From positions 1-47,916 of the forward strand of contig QHSL01000060.1 in NCBI GenBank assembly GCA_003220435.1: 47,916 bases of DNA. The letters run 5' to 3'. Below are positions 7,768 through 16,357 of the stretch, piece after piece (within the stretch, counting starts at the first letter, position 1; each line of letters opens with the position of its first letter). A program made the position numbers and the translations under genes. Under the pieces are notes generated by a model, which was given only the letters and a program-made list of their open reading frames with translations, searched no databases and was not told the origin of the DNA. This DNA comes from Candidatus Rokuibacteriota bacterium. GTDB taxonomy: Bacteria; Methylomirabilota; Methylomirabilia; Rokubacteriales; CSP1-6.

Positions 7768-8844
7768 ATGGCACGCGCAGTTGCGGACATGACGCCGACC
7801 GGCTCCCTCGAGCGCGTCGTAAGCCGCACCTTCACGGTCTCGAGCTTCAAGCTCGAGAGCGGCCAGGTGCTCGCCGAGCTCACGCTCGCCTACGAGAGCT
7901 ACGGGCGACTCGCGGCCGACGGCCGCAACGCGATCCTGATCACCCACGGCTTCACGAGCAATCACCACGCTGCGGGTACGTACACGGCCACCGACCTGCA
8001 GGCCGGCTGGTGGGACGGGCTCATCGGCCACGGCAAGACGATCGACACCAATCGCTACTTCGTCGTTTCGTCGAATATGCTCGGGTCGTCCTACGGCTCG
8101 ACGGCGCCGCGCAGCGTGAACCCGAGCACCGGCAAGCCCTACGGACCCAACTTCCCGGACATCACACTGCGCGACATCGTGGGCGCGCAGAAGCTGATGC
8201 TCGACGGCCTCGGCATCAGGCATCTGGTCGCCGTGGCGGGCCCGTCGTACGGTGGCTACCAGTCCTTCCAGTGGGCGGCGACGCACCCGACGTTCATGAG
8301 CGGCGTCGTCCCGGTCGTCACCGCGCCGAAGGGCTCCGGCGGCGACGCCGCGGTGAAAACGCTCGTCGACCGGTTCGCCACCGATCCGAACTGGAATGGC
8401 GGCTGGCACTACGAGCGCGGCGGCATTTTCCCCACCCTGCTCCAGCTGCGCATCGAGACGCTCGAGCGTTACGGCCAGAACGAGATCCTGGCTCGCACGA
8501 TCCCCGACGGAGGCGAGCGCGCGACGCGAATCCGGCAGCTCGCCGACACCTGGGCACGGCAGTTCGATCCCAACTCGATGGTCACGCTCCGCAAGGCGGC
8601 GGTGAAGTTCGACGCCGAGCGTGATTTCGGACGGGTGCGTGCGAAGGTGCTCTACGTGCTGTCGCGAACCGACAAGATCTTTCCGCCGTCCATCGCGCCG
8701 GCGGTCATGGACAAGCTCGCGCGCGCCGGCGTCGGCGCGAAGTACTTCGAGATCGACACCGAATTCGGGCATTCAGCGAGCGGGCCCGAGTGGGCGAAAT
8801 GGGCGCCGACCCTGAAGGACTTCCTCGCGAAGCTCGAGCAGTAG
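7768..8844 (+). CDS. MetX-like alpha/beta-hydrolase (homoserine acetyltransferase superfamily)
   Basis: A 358-aa cytoplasmic alpha/beta-hydrolase close to the homoserine O-acetyltransferase (MetX) family. Evidence: LAYESYGRL near residue 50, the oxyanion region AILITHGFTSNHHA, nucleophile elbow GPSYGGYQ (Ser), the acid in SRTDKIFPP (Asp), and catalytic His in EFGHSASGPEW. MetX enzymes usually have GGSMGGMQ at the elbow, so GPSYGGYQ suggests a divergent member, perhaps a hydrolase or acyltransferase with another substrate. The start ATG 7768 has GGGAGG seven nt upstream. The next gene starts 14 bp after its stop, so it may be co-transcribed with the formate dehydrogenase genes. The 187-bp gap before it holds only a 24-codon ORF. 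Confidence 0.85.
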   Translation: MARAVADMTPTGSLERVVSRTFTVSSFKLESGQVLAELTLAYESYGRLAADGRNAILITHGFTSNHHAAGTYTATDLQAGWWDGLIGHGKTIDTNRYFVVSSNMLGSSYGSTAPRSVNPSTGKPYGPNFPDITLRDIVGAQKLMLDGLGIRHLVAVAGPSYGGYQSFQWAATHPTFMSGVVPVVTAPKGSGGDAAVKTLVDRFATDPNWNGGWHYERGGIFPTLLQLRIETLERYGQNEILARTIPDGGERATRIRQLADTWARQFDPNSMVTLRKAAVKFDAERDFGRVRAKVLYVLSRTDKIFPPSIAPAVMDKLARAGVGAKYFEIDTEFGHSASGPEWAKWAPTLKDFLAKLEQ

Positions 8845-8858
8845 CCCGTCGCCCCGCG

Positions 8859-10895
8859 ATGACCGACCCCACGGACTCGCTCGCCGCGCTCCCGCGTGAG
8901 CGCACATGGCTCCTGCCGGCGCTCCGGGCGGCGCAGCACGGCGAGCGCTGGCTTTCTCCCGACACCCTCGACCGGATCGCCGCGCACCTGCGCGTACCGA
9001 AGAGCGAGGTCTGGGGCGTCGCGAGCCACTACCCCGAGCTGAGGCTCACCCGGCCGGGACGACGCATCGTCCGGGTGTGCACCGGCGTGAGCTGCCGGGT
9101 GCTGGGCGGCCGCGAGCTGCTCACCGCGTGCGAGCAGCGGCTCGGCGTTCGTGCCGGCCAGACCGCGGCCGACGGCGCGGTCACCCTCGAGGAGCTCGAT
9201 TGCGCGTTCGCGTGCTCGGTCGCGCCCGTCGTCGAGGTCGATCACGCAATCCGGGGCCGGGTGACGACTGGCGACCTCGCGTCGCTGCTCAGCGCGCCGG
9301 GTCACCACGAAGTCCCTCGGCCGATCGTGGCCGCGCTCGGCCCGGCCGTCTCGGGATCGCCCATGCAGCGGCTCGCCACCCTCGTGCGGGAGGCGAAGCG
9401 CCGGGGCACCGGGACGCGGCTCGCGGTGGGCGTGGGGTCTTGCTCGGTTGCCGTCGGCGCCGGCGACACGTTCACGGCGCTTCGTGAGGAGGTGGCTCGG
9501 CGGAAGCTCCCGCTCACCGTCATCGCCGCCGGTTGCAACGGGATGTGCTGGGCCGCGCCCGCCGTCACGGTCCTCCGCGAAGGCGCGGCACCCGTCGTCG
9601 TGGGGCCGGTGGCCGCGGCCGAAGTCCCGCGGCTGCTCGACGCGGTCTCGTCCGGCGCGGGCGACGGGCTCCGCGACGTCGGCCGAGACGCGATGGGACC
9701 GCAGCATCGCGTTCTGCTCGAGCGCTGCGGCGTGGTCGACGCCGACGACATCGCCGACGCGCTCCGCCACGGCGCCTACGCCGCACTGGCCCAAGCGCTC
9801 GACGGCGGCGCGCCCGAGCGCGTGATCGAAGAGGTCCGCACCGCGGGGCTCACGGGGCGCGGTGGCGCTTATTTCCAGACGGCGGTGAAGTGGGCCGGCT
9901 GCCGGGCGGCGGCGGGCGCGCCGAAGTACATCGTCATGAACGGCGAAGAGGGCGAGCCGGGCATCTTCAAGGACCGCCACCTGATGGAGGGCGACCCGCA
10001 CCGGCTGCTGGAGGCCGTGCTGCTCGCCGCCTACGCCGTCGGCGCTTCGCGCGGCGTCCTTTATATACACGGCGAGGCCGAGCTCTCGGCCGAGCGCGTG
10101 GCCGCCGCGCTCGCGCAGGCCCGTCGCAGTGGGTTGGTGGGCGAGCAGATCCTCGGCTCGGACTTCTCGCTCGAGGTCGAGATTCGGCGGGGCCTCGGCG
10201 GCTTCGTCCTCGGCGAGGAGACGGCGCTGCTCGAGTCGATCGAGGGGCGGCGGGCGATGCCGCGCACGCGCCCGCCGTTTCCGGTCGAGGCAGGACTCTG
10301 GGGCAAGCCCACCGTGATCAACAACGTCGAGACGCTCTTCGCCGTGCCGTCGATCGTCGCGCGCGGCGGCGCCTGGTTCGCCGGGCTGGGCGGCGGCCGC
10401 GGGACCAAGCTCTTCGGCCTCTCGGGACACGTCCGGCGTCCCGGCATCGTCGAGATGGAACTCGGCTGTACGCTCCGCACGCTGATCGACGCGGTCGGCG
10501 GCGGATCGTCGACCGGGCGGCCCATCTTCGCCATGGTGGTCGGGGGACCGTCGGGCAGCGTCGTGAATCCCCGTCACTTCGACGAGCCGCTGATCCCGCG
10601 CGGCCCCGTCAATCCTGGCACCGGCGGCGTCGTCGCGCTCGACGAGGGGGCGTCGGTGCGCGACGTCGTCGGCACGCTGCTCGCCTTCAACACCCGCGAG
10701 TCGTGCGGCAAGTGCACGCCGTGCCGCGAGGGGACTGCGCGGCTCCTGGCGATGCTCGAGGCGCCGGTCGATCAGGCGAGCGTGAGGCAGCTCAGCGAGG
10801 TCATCCAGCTCGCTTCGCTCTGCGGTCTCGGCCAGGCCGCGCCGTTCGCGGTCCTCTCCGGGCTCGCCGAGTTCCCGCGCGAGTTCGGCGTATGA
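8859..10895 (+). CDS. NuoE-NuoF fusion, NAD(H)-linked formate dehydrogenase beta subunit
   Basis: A 678-aa diaphorase-type electron-transfer subunit. Residues about 1-155 are a NuoE-like thioredoxin-fold [2Fe-2S] domain with four Cys (VCTGVSC... and CAFAC). A second thioredoxin-like domain follows (GSCSVAVGAG... GCNGMC), as in HoxF/HydB-type NuoF proteins. The NuoF core has the FMN/NADH site (GLTGRGGAYFQTAVKW, MNGEEGEPGIFKDRH) and the SLBB region. A C-terminal [4Fe-4S] site is SCGKCTPCREG with a distal Cys in LASLCGLGQ. It passes electrons between the molybdenum subunit and NAD. The start is the ATG at 8859 rather than an upstream in-frame ATG inside the preceding gene. Its TGA overlaps the next ATG (ATGA). 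Confidence 0.92.
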   Translation: MTDPTDSLAALPRERTWLLPALRAAQHGERWLSPDTLDRIAAHLRVPKSEVWGVASHYPELRLTRPGRRIVRVCTGVSCRVLGGRELLTACEQRLGVRAGQTAADGAVTLEELDCAFACSVAPVVEVDHAIRGRVTTGDLASLLSAPGHHEVPRPIVAALGPAVSGSPMQRLATLVREAKRRGTGTRLAVGVGSCSVAVGAGDTFTALREEVARRKLPLTVIAAGCNGMCWAAPAVTVLREGAAPVVVGPVAAAEVPRLLDAVSSGAGDGLRDVGRDAMGPQHRVLLERCGVVDADDIADALRHGAYAALAQALDGGAPERVIEEVRTAGLTGRGGAYFQTAVKWAGCRAAAGAPKYIVMNGEEGEPGIFKDRHLMEGDPHRLLEAVLLAAYAVGASRGVLYIHGEAELSAERVAAALAQARRSGLVGEQILGSDFSLEVEIRRGLGGFVLGEETALLESIEGRRAMPRTRPPFPVEAGLWGKPTVINNVETLFAVPSIVARGGAWFAGLGGGRGTKLFGLSGHVRRPGIVEMELGCTLRTLIDAVGGGSSTGRPIFAMVVGGPSGSVVNPRHFDEPLIPRGPVNPGTGGVVALDEGASVRDVVGTLLAFNTRESCGKCTPCREGTARLLAMLEAPVDQASVRQLSEVIQLASLCGLGQAAPFAVLSGLAEFPREFGV

Positions 10896-13666
10896 TACGT
10901 GCGATGAAGCTCGCCATCGACGGCCGGACCGTCGAGCTGCCCCAGGGCGCCACCGTCCTCGACGGCGTGAACCGCCTGGGGATCCCGCTGCCTCAGCTGT
11001 GCAAGGATCCCGACCAGCCTCCGCTCGGCGCGTGCCGGACCTGTCTCGTCCACGTCGAGGGCCAGCGCGGGCTGCCGGCCTCCTGCCACCTGCCCGCCCG
11101 CGACGGCATGGTCGTCTCGACGGAGCATCCCGACGCGATCCGCGTACGGAAAGCGGTGCTCGATCTCACGCGCTCGATGCTGACGGAATCGGACGGGCGG
11201 AACGGCTTCGGACAGCTCAGTCAGGCCGGAGCGCGGCACGGGCTGCTCGAGCCCGCGTGGGCGCCGCTCCACCAGTTCGAGGTCGACGCGACCAAATCGT
11301 TCTTCGTCCTCGATCGCGAGGCGTGCATCCTCTGCGGCCGCTGCGCGGTCGCGTGCGACGACGTGCAGCAGATCGGGGCGATCGCGCTCCTGGGGCGCGG
11401 CCACGCGACGAAGGTCGGCGTCTTCGGCGACGGCGCCATGGCCTCGTCGGCGTGCACCTCGTGCGGCCAGTGCGTGGCGACGTGCCCGACCGGCGCGCTG
11501 CGGCCCAAGGAATGGCCCGCCAAGATCGACCGCAACGTCGAGACGACGTGCCCGTACTGTGGCGTTGGCTGCGGCGTCTCGCTGAGCGTGTTCGCCGGGG
11601 AGTCGACAGGGGGGCGGAGCGCCCTTCTCCCAGAAAAGCTCGCCGTGATGGCCGACGACGTGCCGTCGAACCGCTCGAGCCTCGGCATGCTCTGCGTCAA
11701 GGGCCGCTTCGGGACCGGCTTCATCCACGCGCGAGATCGGATCACGTCCCCGCTGGTCCGCCGCGACGGGCGCTGGGTCGAGGTGAGCTGGGACGAGGCG
11801 CTCGACGTCGCCGCCGAAGGGCTCGCGCGCAACCGCGGCCGGTTCGGTGCGCTCGCCAGCGCCAAGGCCACCAACGAGGACGGCTACGTCATCCAGAAGT
11901 TCTGCCGCGTCGTGATGCAGACCAACGACGTGGACCACTGCACGCGCCTCTGCCACTCGCCCTCGGTCGAGGCGATGTTGGCCTCGATGGGCTCCGGCGC
12001 CACGTCGAACTCGTACCAGGACTACGAGGAGGCCGGCTGCCTGATGGTTGTTGGCGCCGACGCCTCGGCGAACCATCCGGTGATCGCGATTCGCTTCCGC
12101 CGCGCGGTGAGCCGCGGCGCGCGGTTGATCGTCATCAATCCCAAGCGCATCGAGCTGTGCGACCAGGCCGACCTCTGGATCCAGCAGCGCCCGGGCACGG
12201 ACGTGGCGCTGTTCAACGCGATGTCCCGGGTGATCCTCGACGAGGGGCTCGCCGCCCACGCGTTCATCGGTGCGCGCACCGAGGGCTTCGAGGCGTGGCG
12301 CGAGTCGCTGGCCCCATTCACGCTCGAGTACGCGTCCCGCGTCACCGGCGTGCCGGCCGAGGACATCGCGCAGGCCGCGCGCTGGTACGCGCGACCAGCG
12401 GGTTCGCAGGGGGGTCGAGAGGGGCGCGGAGCCCCCTTCTCCCAAAGAAATGGCTCGTGTCTGATCTGGGGCATGGGGATCACCCAGCACGTCAACGGGA
12501 TCCACAACGCGCACGCGCTCCTGAATCTCTCGCTGGTCGCCGGCCAGATGGGCTTCGCGGGCAGCGGCATCTCGCCGCTGCGCGGCCAGAACAACGTCCA
12601 GGGCTGCGGCGACGCCGGCTGCATCCCGACGAACCTGCCGGGCTATCAGCAGTACGTCCCGGAGACGCTCGCGAAGTTCGAGTCCGCGTGGGGGACGAGG
12701 CCGCCGGGCCGGCCCGGCCGCGTCGTGACCGAGATGGTCGAGGGATGCCTCTCCGGCGAGACGCGCGCGATGTACGTCGTCGGCGAGAACCCCCTGCTCT
12801 CGGAGCCCGACCTCCACCACGCCGAGAAGGCGATCGGCCAACTCGACTTCCTGGTGGTCCAGGACCTCTTCATGCACGAGACCGCCGAGCGGGCGCACGT
12901 GTTCCTGCCCGCGGCCGCGTTCGCCGAGAAGGAAGGTACCTTCACCAACTCCGAGCGACGCGTGCAGCGCGTCCGCCGGGCTCTGTCGCCCCCCGGCGGC
13001 GCGCAGCCCGACTGGTGGATCGCGTCCGAGCTGGCGAAGCGCGTCGCGGCGAGGCTGGGCGTGGACGTCGGGCGCCAGTTCGATTACGACGGCTCGGCGG
13101 CGATCTTCGACGAGATGGCCCGCCTCACGCCCTTCCTCGGCGGTCTCTCGCACGCGCGCCTCGACCGCGAGGGCGGGTTGCAGTGGCCGTGCCCGACGTT
13201 CGAGCACCCGGGCACGCGCTATCTCTACGCAGAGTCCTTCCCACTCGGCCGGGCGCGGTTCATCGCCGCGCGGGAGACGGTGGAAGCCGCCGAGCTTCCC
13301 GACGCCGAGTTCCCATTCGTCCTCAACACCGGCCGGCTCCTCTATCACTGGCACGGCGGCACGCTGACCCGGCGCGTCCAGGGGCTGCTCGAGCTGGCGC
13401 CGCGCCTCGAGGTCGCCGTGCATCCGAGCGACGCCCGCCGGCTCGGTGTCGACGCCGGCTCGCGCATCCGCGTGGTCTCGCGCCGCGGCGAGCTCGACGC
13501 CCACGTGCACGTCACCGAGGCGGTGCGGGCCGGCGCGGTCTTCGTGCCGTTCGTGAAGCTCGCCGAGTCCGCCGCGAATTTCCTGACGAACTCCGCGTGC
13601 GATCCCGCGTCCAAGATCCCCGAGTACAAGGTCTGCGCCGTCCGTCTCGAGCGCCCGGCCGAGTAG
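10892..13666 (+). CDS. fdhA: Molybdenum formate dehydrogenase alpha subunit with NuoG-like N-terminus
   Basis: A 924-aa formate dehydrogenase catalytic subunit that oxidises formate to CO2 (or the reverse). N-terminal [2Fe-2S] ferredoxin domain: Cys 37, 48, 51 and 65. Two [4Fe-4S] clusters: CILCGRCAVAC (145-155) and CTSCGQCVATC (188-198). The Mo-domain cluster uses Cys 220, 223, 227 and 268. The Mo ligand is Cys 354 in TRLCHSPSV, so no selenocysteine is used. The C-terminal dinucleotide-binding domain (NTGRLLYHWHGGTLTRR) is complete. It is coupled to the NuoEF fusion by ATGA, making a compact two-gene NAD-type enzyme. Two stretches, about residues 237-249 and 504-520, are extra loops encoded by a shared nucleotide repeat (see repeat entries). 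No accessory fdhD or mob gene is nearby. Confidence 0.94.
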   Translation: MIRAMKLAIDGRTVELPQGATVLDGVNRLGIPLPQLCKDPDQPPLGACRTCLVHVEGQRGLPASCHLPARDGMVVSTEHPDAIRVRKAVLDLTRSMLTESDGRNGFGQLSQAGARHGLLEPAWAPLHQFEVDATKSFFVLDREACILCGRCAVACDDVQQIGAIALLGRGHATKVGVFGDGAMASSACTSCGQCVATCPTGALRPKEWPAKIDRNVETTCPYCGVGCGVSLSVFAGESTGGRSALLPEKLAVMADDVPSNRSSLGMLCVKGRFGTGFIHARDRITSPLVRRDGRWVEVSWDEALDVAAEGLARNRGRFGALASAKATNEDGYVIQKFCRVVMQTNDVDHCTRLCHSPSVEAMLASMGSGATSNSYQDYEEAGCLMVVGADASANHPVIAIRFRRAVSRGARLIVINPKRIELCDQADLWIQQRPGTDVALFNAMSRVILDEGLAAHAFIGARTEGFEAWRESLAPFTLEYASRVTGVPAEDIAQAARWYARPAGSQGGREGRGAPFSQRNGSCLIWGMGITQHVNGIHNAHALLNLSLVAGQMGFAGSGISPLRGQNNVQGCGDAGCIPTNLPGYQQYVPETLAKFESAWGTRPPGRPGRVVTEMVEGCLSGETRAMYVVGENPLLSEPDLHHAEKAIGQLDFLVVQDLFMHETAERAHVFLPAAAFAEKEGTFTNSERRVQRVRRALSPPGGAQPDWWIASELAKRVAARLGVDVGRQFDYDGSAAIFDEMARLTPFLGGLSHARLDREGGLQWPCPTFEHPGTRYLYAESFPLGRARFIAARETVEAAELPDAEFPFVLNTGRLLYHWHGGTLTRRVQGLLELAPRLEVAVHPSDARRLGVDAGSRIRVVSRRGELDAHVHVTEAVRAGAVFVPFVKLAESAANFLTNSACDPASKIPEYKVCAVRLERPAE
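11591..11637 (+). repeat. In-gene dispersed repeat, copy A
   Basis: This 47-nt stretch aligns without gaps to 12403-12449 with 40 identities. Its G-rich and C-rich halves can form a small hairpin (GGGCG-GAG-CGCCC). It lies inside the formate dehydrogenase gene and encodes roughly residues 234-249, between the CPYCGVGCGVSLSV motif and MADDVPSNRSS. In this copy the codon boundary falls after the G of the shared GTCGA, unlike copy B, so the two copies give unrelated peptides. Confidence 0.85.
12403..12449 (+). repeat. In-gene dispersed repeat, copy B
   Basis: Partner of the repeat at 11591-11637, 812 bp downstream and therefore in a different reading frame. It contains GGGGC-GCGGA-GCCCC, another small hairpin, followed by the shared CTTCTCCCA block. 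It encodes a Gly/Arg-rich loop at about residues 504-519, between ARWYARP and SCLIWGMGITQH, two segments that are nearly adjacent in usual family members. Confidence 0.85.
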
Positions 13667-13669
13667 ACG

Positions 13670-14788
13670 ATGAAGATCACCGAGATCGAGACGATCCCGC
13701 TCCGCGTGCCCTTCGCGCACACCTTCACGATCTCGCAGGGAGCGGGGCGCGAGTTCATCGAGACACTGATCGTCCGGGTCCACACCGATCAGGGCCTCGT
13801 CGGGATCGGCGAGACCCAGGCGTGGCGGAGGCAGGGCAGCGCCGAGACGATCTGGAACCTGGTCCGCACCATCAAGGACTACTTCGAGCCCGCGATCGTG
13901 GGCCGCTCGCCGTTCGACGTCGCCGGGATCTTGCGAACGCTCGACGCGACGCTCTACAACACGCTCTACCCGCAGGCCGCCGTGGCCGACGCGCTCTACG
14001 ACATCGCCGGCAAGGCGGTGGGGTTACCGGTCCACACGCTGCTCGGTGGCGAGTGCCGCGAACAGGTGCGCGTCGGCGGCCTCCTATCGCTGAAGCCCAC
14101 CGTCGAGGAGCTGCTGGACGACGCGCAGAGATTCCACGAGCGCGGGTTTCGCCATTTCGGGCTGAAGATCGGCGTCGACCCGCGGCAGGACCTGGCCAAC
14201 GTCGTCGCGCTTCGCGATCGCTTCGGCGACGGGGTCGTGATCCGCGTGGACGCGAACGGCGCGCTCTCGTACGACGCGGCGCTGAGCCTGCTCAAGAAGC
14301 TCGAGCCCTACGACATCGACTGCGCCGAGCAGCCGCTCGCGATCTGGGACCTCGACGGGCTGGCGGCGCTCGCGCGCGCGACGTCCATCCCGATCATGGC
14401 GGACGAGTCGGTCTCGACCGACCACACCCTGCTCGAGGTGATTCGCCGGCGCGCCGCGACGGTGGTCCAGACCAAGATCGCCAAGAACGGCGGGATGTAC
14501 CGGATCTGGCGGCTCTGGGCGTTGGCCAGCGCCGCGGGGATGCGGATCTACCCGGGCAACCATCCGAGCACGAGCGTCGCGACCGCGGCCGTCGCCCACC
14601 TGTGCGCGGCCTGGCCCGAGCCGCTCATGGAGGGCGTGTTCGCGGTCGGCGTCAGCGGCGTCCTGGCCGCCGACATCGTCACCAATCCGCTCGCCCCCGA
14701 GAACGGTGAGATCCGCGTGCCGACGGGACCCGGGCTGGGCATCGAGCTCGACGACGAGAAGATCGCCCGCCTCCGCATCGACCGCTAG
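13670..14788 (+). CDS. Enolase-superfamily (mandelate racemase/muconate-lactonizing) enzyme
   Basis: A 372-aa member of the mandelate racemase/muconate cycloisomerase branch of the enolase superfamily. These enzymes abstract a proton alpha to a carboxylate with Mg2+ assistance. The capping domain occupies about residues 1-125. In the barrel, HFGLKIGVD carries the catalytic Lys; the first Lys of the usual KxK pair is Gly here. RVDANGAL and CAEQPL supply metal ligands, MADESV the third, and VQTKIAKNGGM the opposite-face Lys. The substrate cannot be read from sequence. It starts 3 bp after the formate dehydrogenase stop, so it is probably in the same transcript, although a metabolic link is not obvious. 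Confidence 0.88.
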   Translation: MKITEIETIPLRVPFAHTFTISQGAGREFIETLIVRVHTDQGLVGIGETQAWRRQGSAETIWNLVRTIKDYFEPAIVGRSPFDVAGILRTLDATLYNTLYPQAAVADALYDIAGKAVGLPVHTLLGGECREQVRVGGLLSLKPTVEELLDDAQRFHERGFRHFGLKIGVDPRQDLANVVALRDRFGDGVVIRVDANGALSYDAALSLLKKLEPYDIDCAEQPLAIWDLDGLAALARATSIPIMADESVSTDHTLLEVIRRRAATVVQTKIAKNGGMYRIWRLWALASAAGMRIYPGNHPSTSVATAAVAHLCAAWPEPLMEGVFAVGVSGVLAADIVTNPLAPENGEIRVPTGPGLGIELDDEKIARLRIDR

Positions 14789-14815
14789 CTGCCGGCCACC
14801 GCCGACCCGGACCGG

Positions 14816-15301
14816 CTAGCGCCCGAGCGGCTCCAGGCGCATCTGCTTCGCCGACCGGTCCAGCGTCACCCGGTATCGATTGAGGAAATCGCCGCCGAGT
14901 AGGCCCTCGAGGATCGGCGCGTCCGGATGGATCTCGTACACACCGATCTCCTGGTCGATCATCGTCGCGCCCCCGATCTTGATCCTCGCGATTTTCACGA
15001 ACGGCACGTCGAGGGTCTGGCCGCCGACGACGCGCACCTTGTGTTTCGGGGCGTCGGCCGGCACGGCGATGCCGAGCCGGGCGAGCAAGCGCGGCGTGAG
15101 CATCGTCGAGGTCGCGCCGGTGTCGACGACGAGCAGCGCGCTGGGACCGCCGTTGACCGACGCGGCCACCAGCACCATGTTCTCGACGACCTGGATCGGC
15201 ACTTCGACGGCGGCCGGCGGCGAGGCGGGCGGCGGCGACGCGCACGCCAGCAGGACACACGCGGATAGCAGAACGGGAAGGCGGAGGCAGGGCCGGCGCA
15301 T
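14816..15301 (-). CDS. Retropepsin-like aspartic protease lipoprotein
   Basis: A 161-aa protein whose N-terminus (MRRPCLRLPVLLSACVLLAC) is a lipoprotein signal ending in an LLAC lipobox, followed by a Pro/Ala-rich spacer. The domain from about residue 38 has VDTGATSTML (the catalytic Asp triplet DTG), a flap region, and LLGGDFLNRYRVTLD. This is the fold of bacterial retroviral-type aspartyl proteases (single-domain, dimer-forming). It is probably attached to a membrane facing the periplasm. The ATG at 15301 is chosen over 15340 because the signal peptide then starts at the N-terminus and lies 2 nt after the stop of a 33-codon ORF, suggesting coupling. Confidence 0.85.
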   Translation of the reverse strand: MRRPCLRLPVLLSACVLLACASPPPASPPAAVEVPIQVVENMVLVAASVNGGPSALLVVDTGATSTMLTPRLLARLGIAVPADAPKHKVRVVGGQTLDVPFVKIARIKIGGATMIDQEIGVYEIHPDAPILEGLLGGDFLNRYRVTLDRSAKQMRLEPLGR

Positions 15302-15303
15302 GC

Positions 15304-15405
15304 TCAGCTGGAGCGGTACCCGAACTTCTCCTGGAGACATCGCTGCATGATGCCGACGTCGCCCTCGCGCGCGGTGTAGTCGAGCACGGCGGTCGGGAAC
15401 CTCAC
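15304..15405 (-). CDS. 33-aa mini-ORF upstream of the protease lipoprotein
   Basis: A GTG-started ORF encoding a 33-aa peptide that begins MRFPTAVLDYTAREG and ends QEKFGYRSS. A clear GAGGGGG ribosome-binding site lies about 6 nt before the GTG, and the TGA falls 2 nt before the lipoprotein ATG, which suggests translational coupling. No family is recognised. It could be a leader peptide, a genuine small protein, or the tail of a decayed gene. Confidence 0.4.
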   Translation of the reverse strand: MRFPTAVLDYTAREGDVGIMQRCLQEKFGYRSS

Positions 15406-15426
15406 GATCGCCCCCTCAGCGCCGAT

Positions 15427-16287
15427 TCACCCCCTCGCGACCAGGGTGCGCGCAAGGAAGGCATCGAGAGTGTGAACGAACGCGGTCGGGTTGTCGAGCA
15501 CCAGATGGTGGTAGCTCGCCGGGATCTCCGCCAGCGTCGCGTCGGGAATGGCCGCCCGTAGCTTCTCGGCCATATCGCGCGGGAGCACCGGGCTCAGCTC
15601 GCCCCGCGCGATCAGCGTCGGCGCGGTGATCCGCTTCAGCAGCGGCCAGGCATCGACCGGCGCCCGCGCGCTGTTGCTCGCCGGATCGAAGCGGTAGACC
15701 CAGTGGCCGTTCTTCTCGACGACGCCGGCGCGGCCGAGGTGCGCGAAGAAGGCCGGGTCGGCGTTCGTCTCGCGTGGCAGCAAGCGGAACGACTGGGCCG
15801 CGGCCTCGGCGCTGGGATACGGCCGCAGCGTGCGTTCGCCGCGTCGGCGCAGCCGGTCGAGCCGGTCGGCCGGAATCACGGGTCGCGAGTCGACGATCGC
15901 GAGCGCGCTCACCCGCGTGGGGTGCCACGCCGAGAACGACATCGCGTTGTGGCCGCCCATCGAGTGGCCGATCAGCGTCACCGTGCGCCAACCGAGCGCG
16001 TCGATGACGCCCAGCAGATCGGCTGCGAAGTTCTCGGTCGCGTAGGCAGGCGGCGTCACCCAGTCGCTCTCGCCGTGGCCGCGCTGATCGAGCGCGATGG
16101 CGTGGAAGCGATGGACGAACGCGGGCGCCACCAGGTCGAACCAGTGCGCGTGGGCGGAGCCGCCGTGGAGAAAGCACAGCGCCGGACGGCCGGCGATTCC
16201 CCACTCGAGAAAACTCAGGCGGAGCCCGCCGATCTCCACGGTGCGCTTGCGCGCGATCTCGCATCCGAAGCGAAGTGTCGACGACAC
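15427..16287 (-). CDS. Alpha/beta-hydrolase
   Basis: A canonical alpha/beta-hydrolase of about 286 aa. Motifs: LCFLHGGSAHAHWFD (oxyanion HGG), ALDQRGHGESDW, nucleophile elbow LIGHSMGGHNAM (Ser), and catalytic His in ASYHHLVLDNP; the acid is likely in ARGELSPVLP, where Glu replaces Asp. Substrate unknown. The reading frame extends to an ATG at 16359, but that ATG shares its CATG with the divergent start at 16358 and the intervening 70 bp look like a promoter region. GTG 16287 (VSSTLRFG) is therefore the more likely start. It ends 22 bp before the mini-ORF on the same strand. Confidence 0.85.
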   Translation of the reverse strand: MSSTLRFGCEIARKRTVEIGGLRLSFLEWGIAGRPALCFLHGGSAHAHWFDLVAPAFVHRFHAIALDQRGHGESDWVTPPAYATENFAADLLGVIDALGWRTVTLIGHSMGGHNAMSFSAWHPTRVSALAIVDSRPVIPADRLDRLRRRGERTLRPYPSAEAAAQSFRLLPRETNADPAFFAHLGRAGVVEKNGHWVYRFDPASNSARAPVDAWPLLKRITAPTLIARGELSPVLPRDMAEKLRAAIPDATLAEIPASYHHLVLDNPTAFVHTLDAFLARTLVARG

Positions 16288-16357
16288 CGCACGAATTGTA
16301 TCCGCAAAAACTTTTCCTTGGAGCGTGTTCCTGCGCGCAGTATTGTCGAAAGTATCC

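Noticed and set aside
11939-11962. Possible selenocysteine site in formate dehydrogenase
   Set aside because: The Mo-ligand codon is TGC (Cys 354), not TGA, and the gene has no internal stop, so no Sec insertion is needed.
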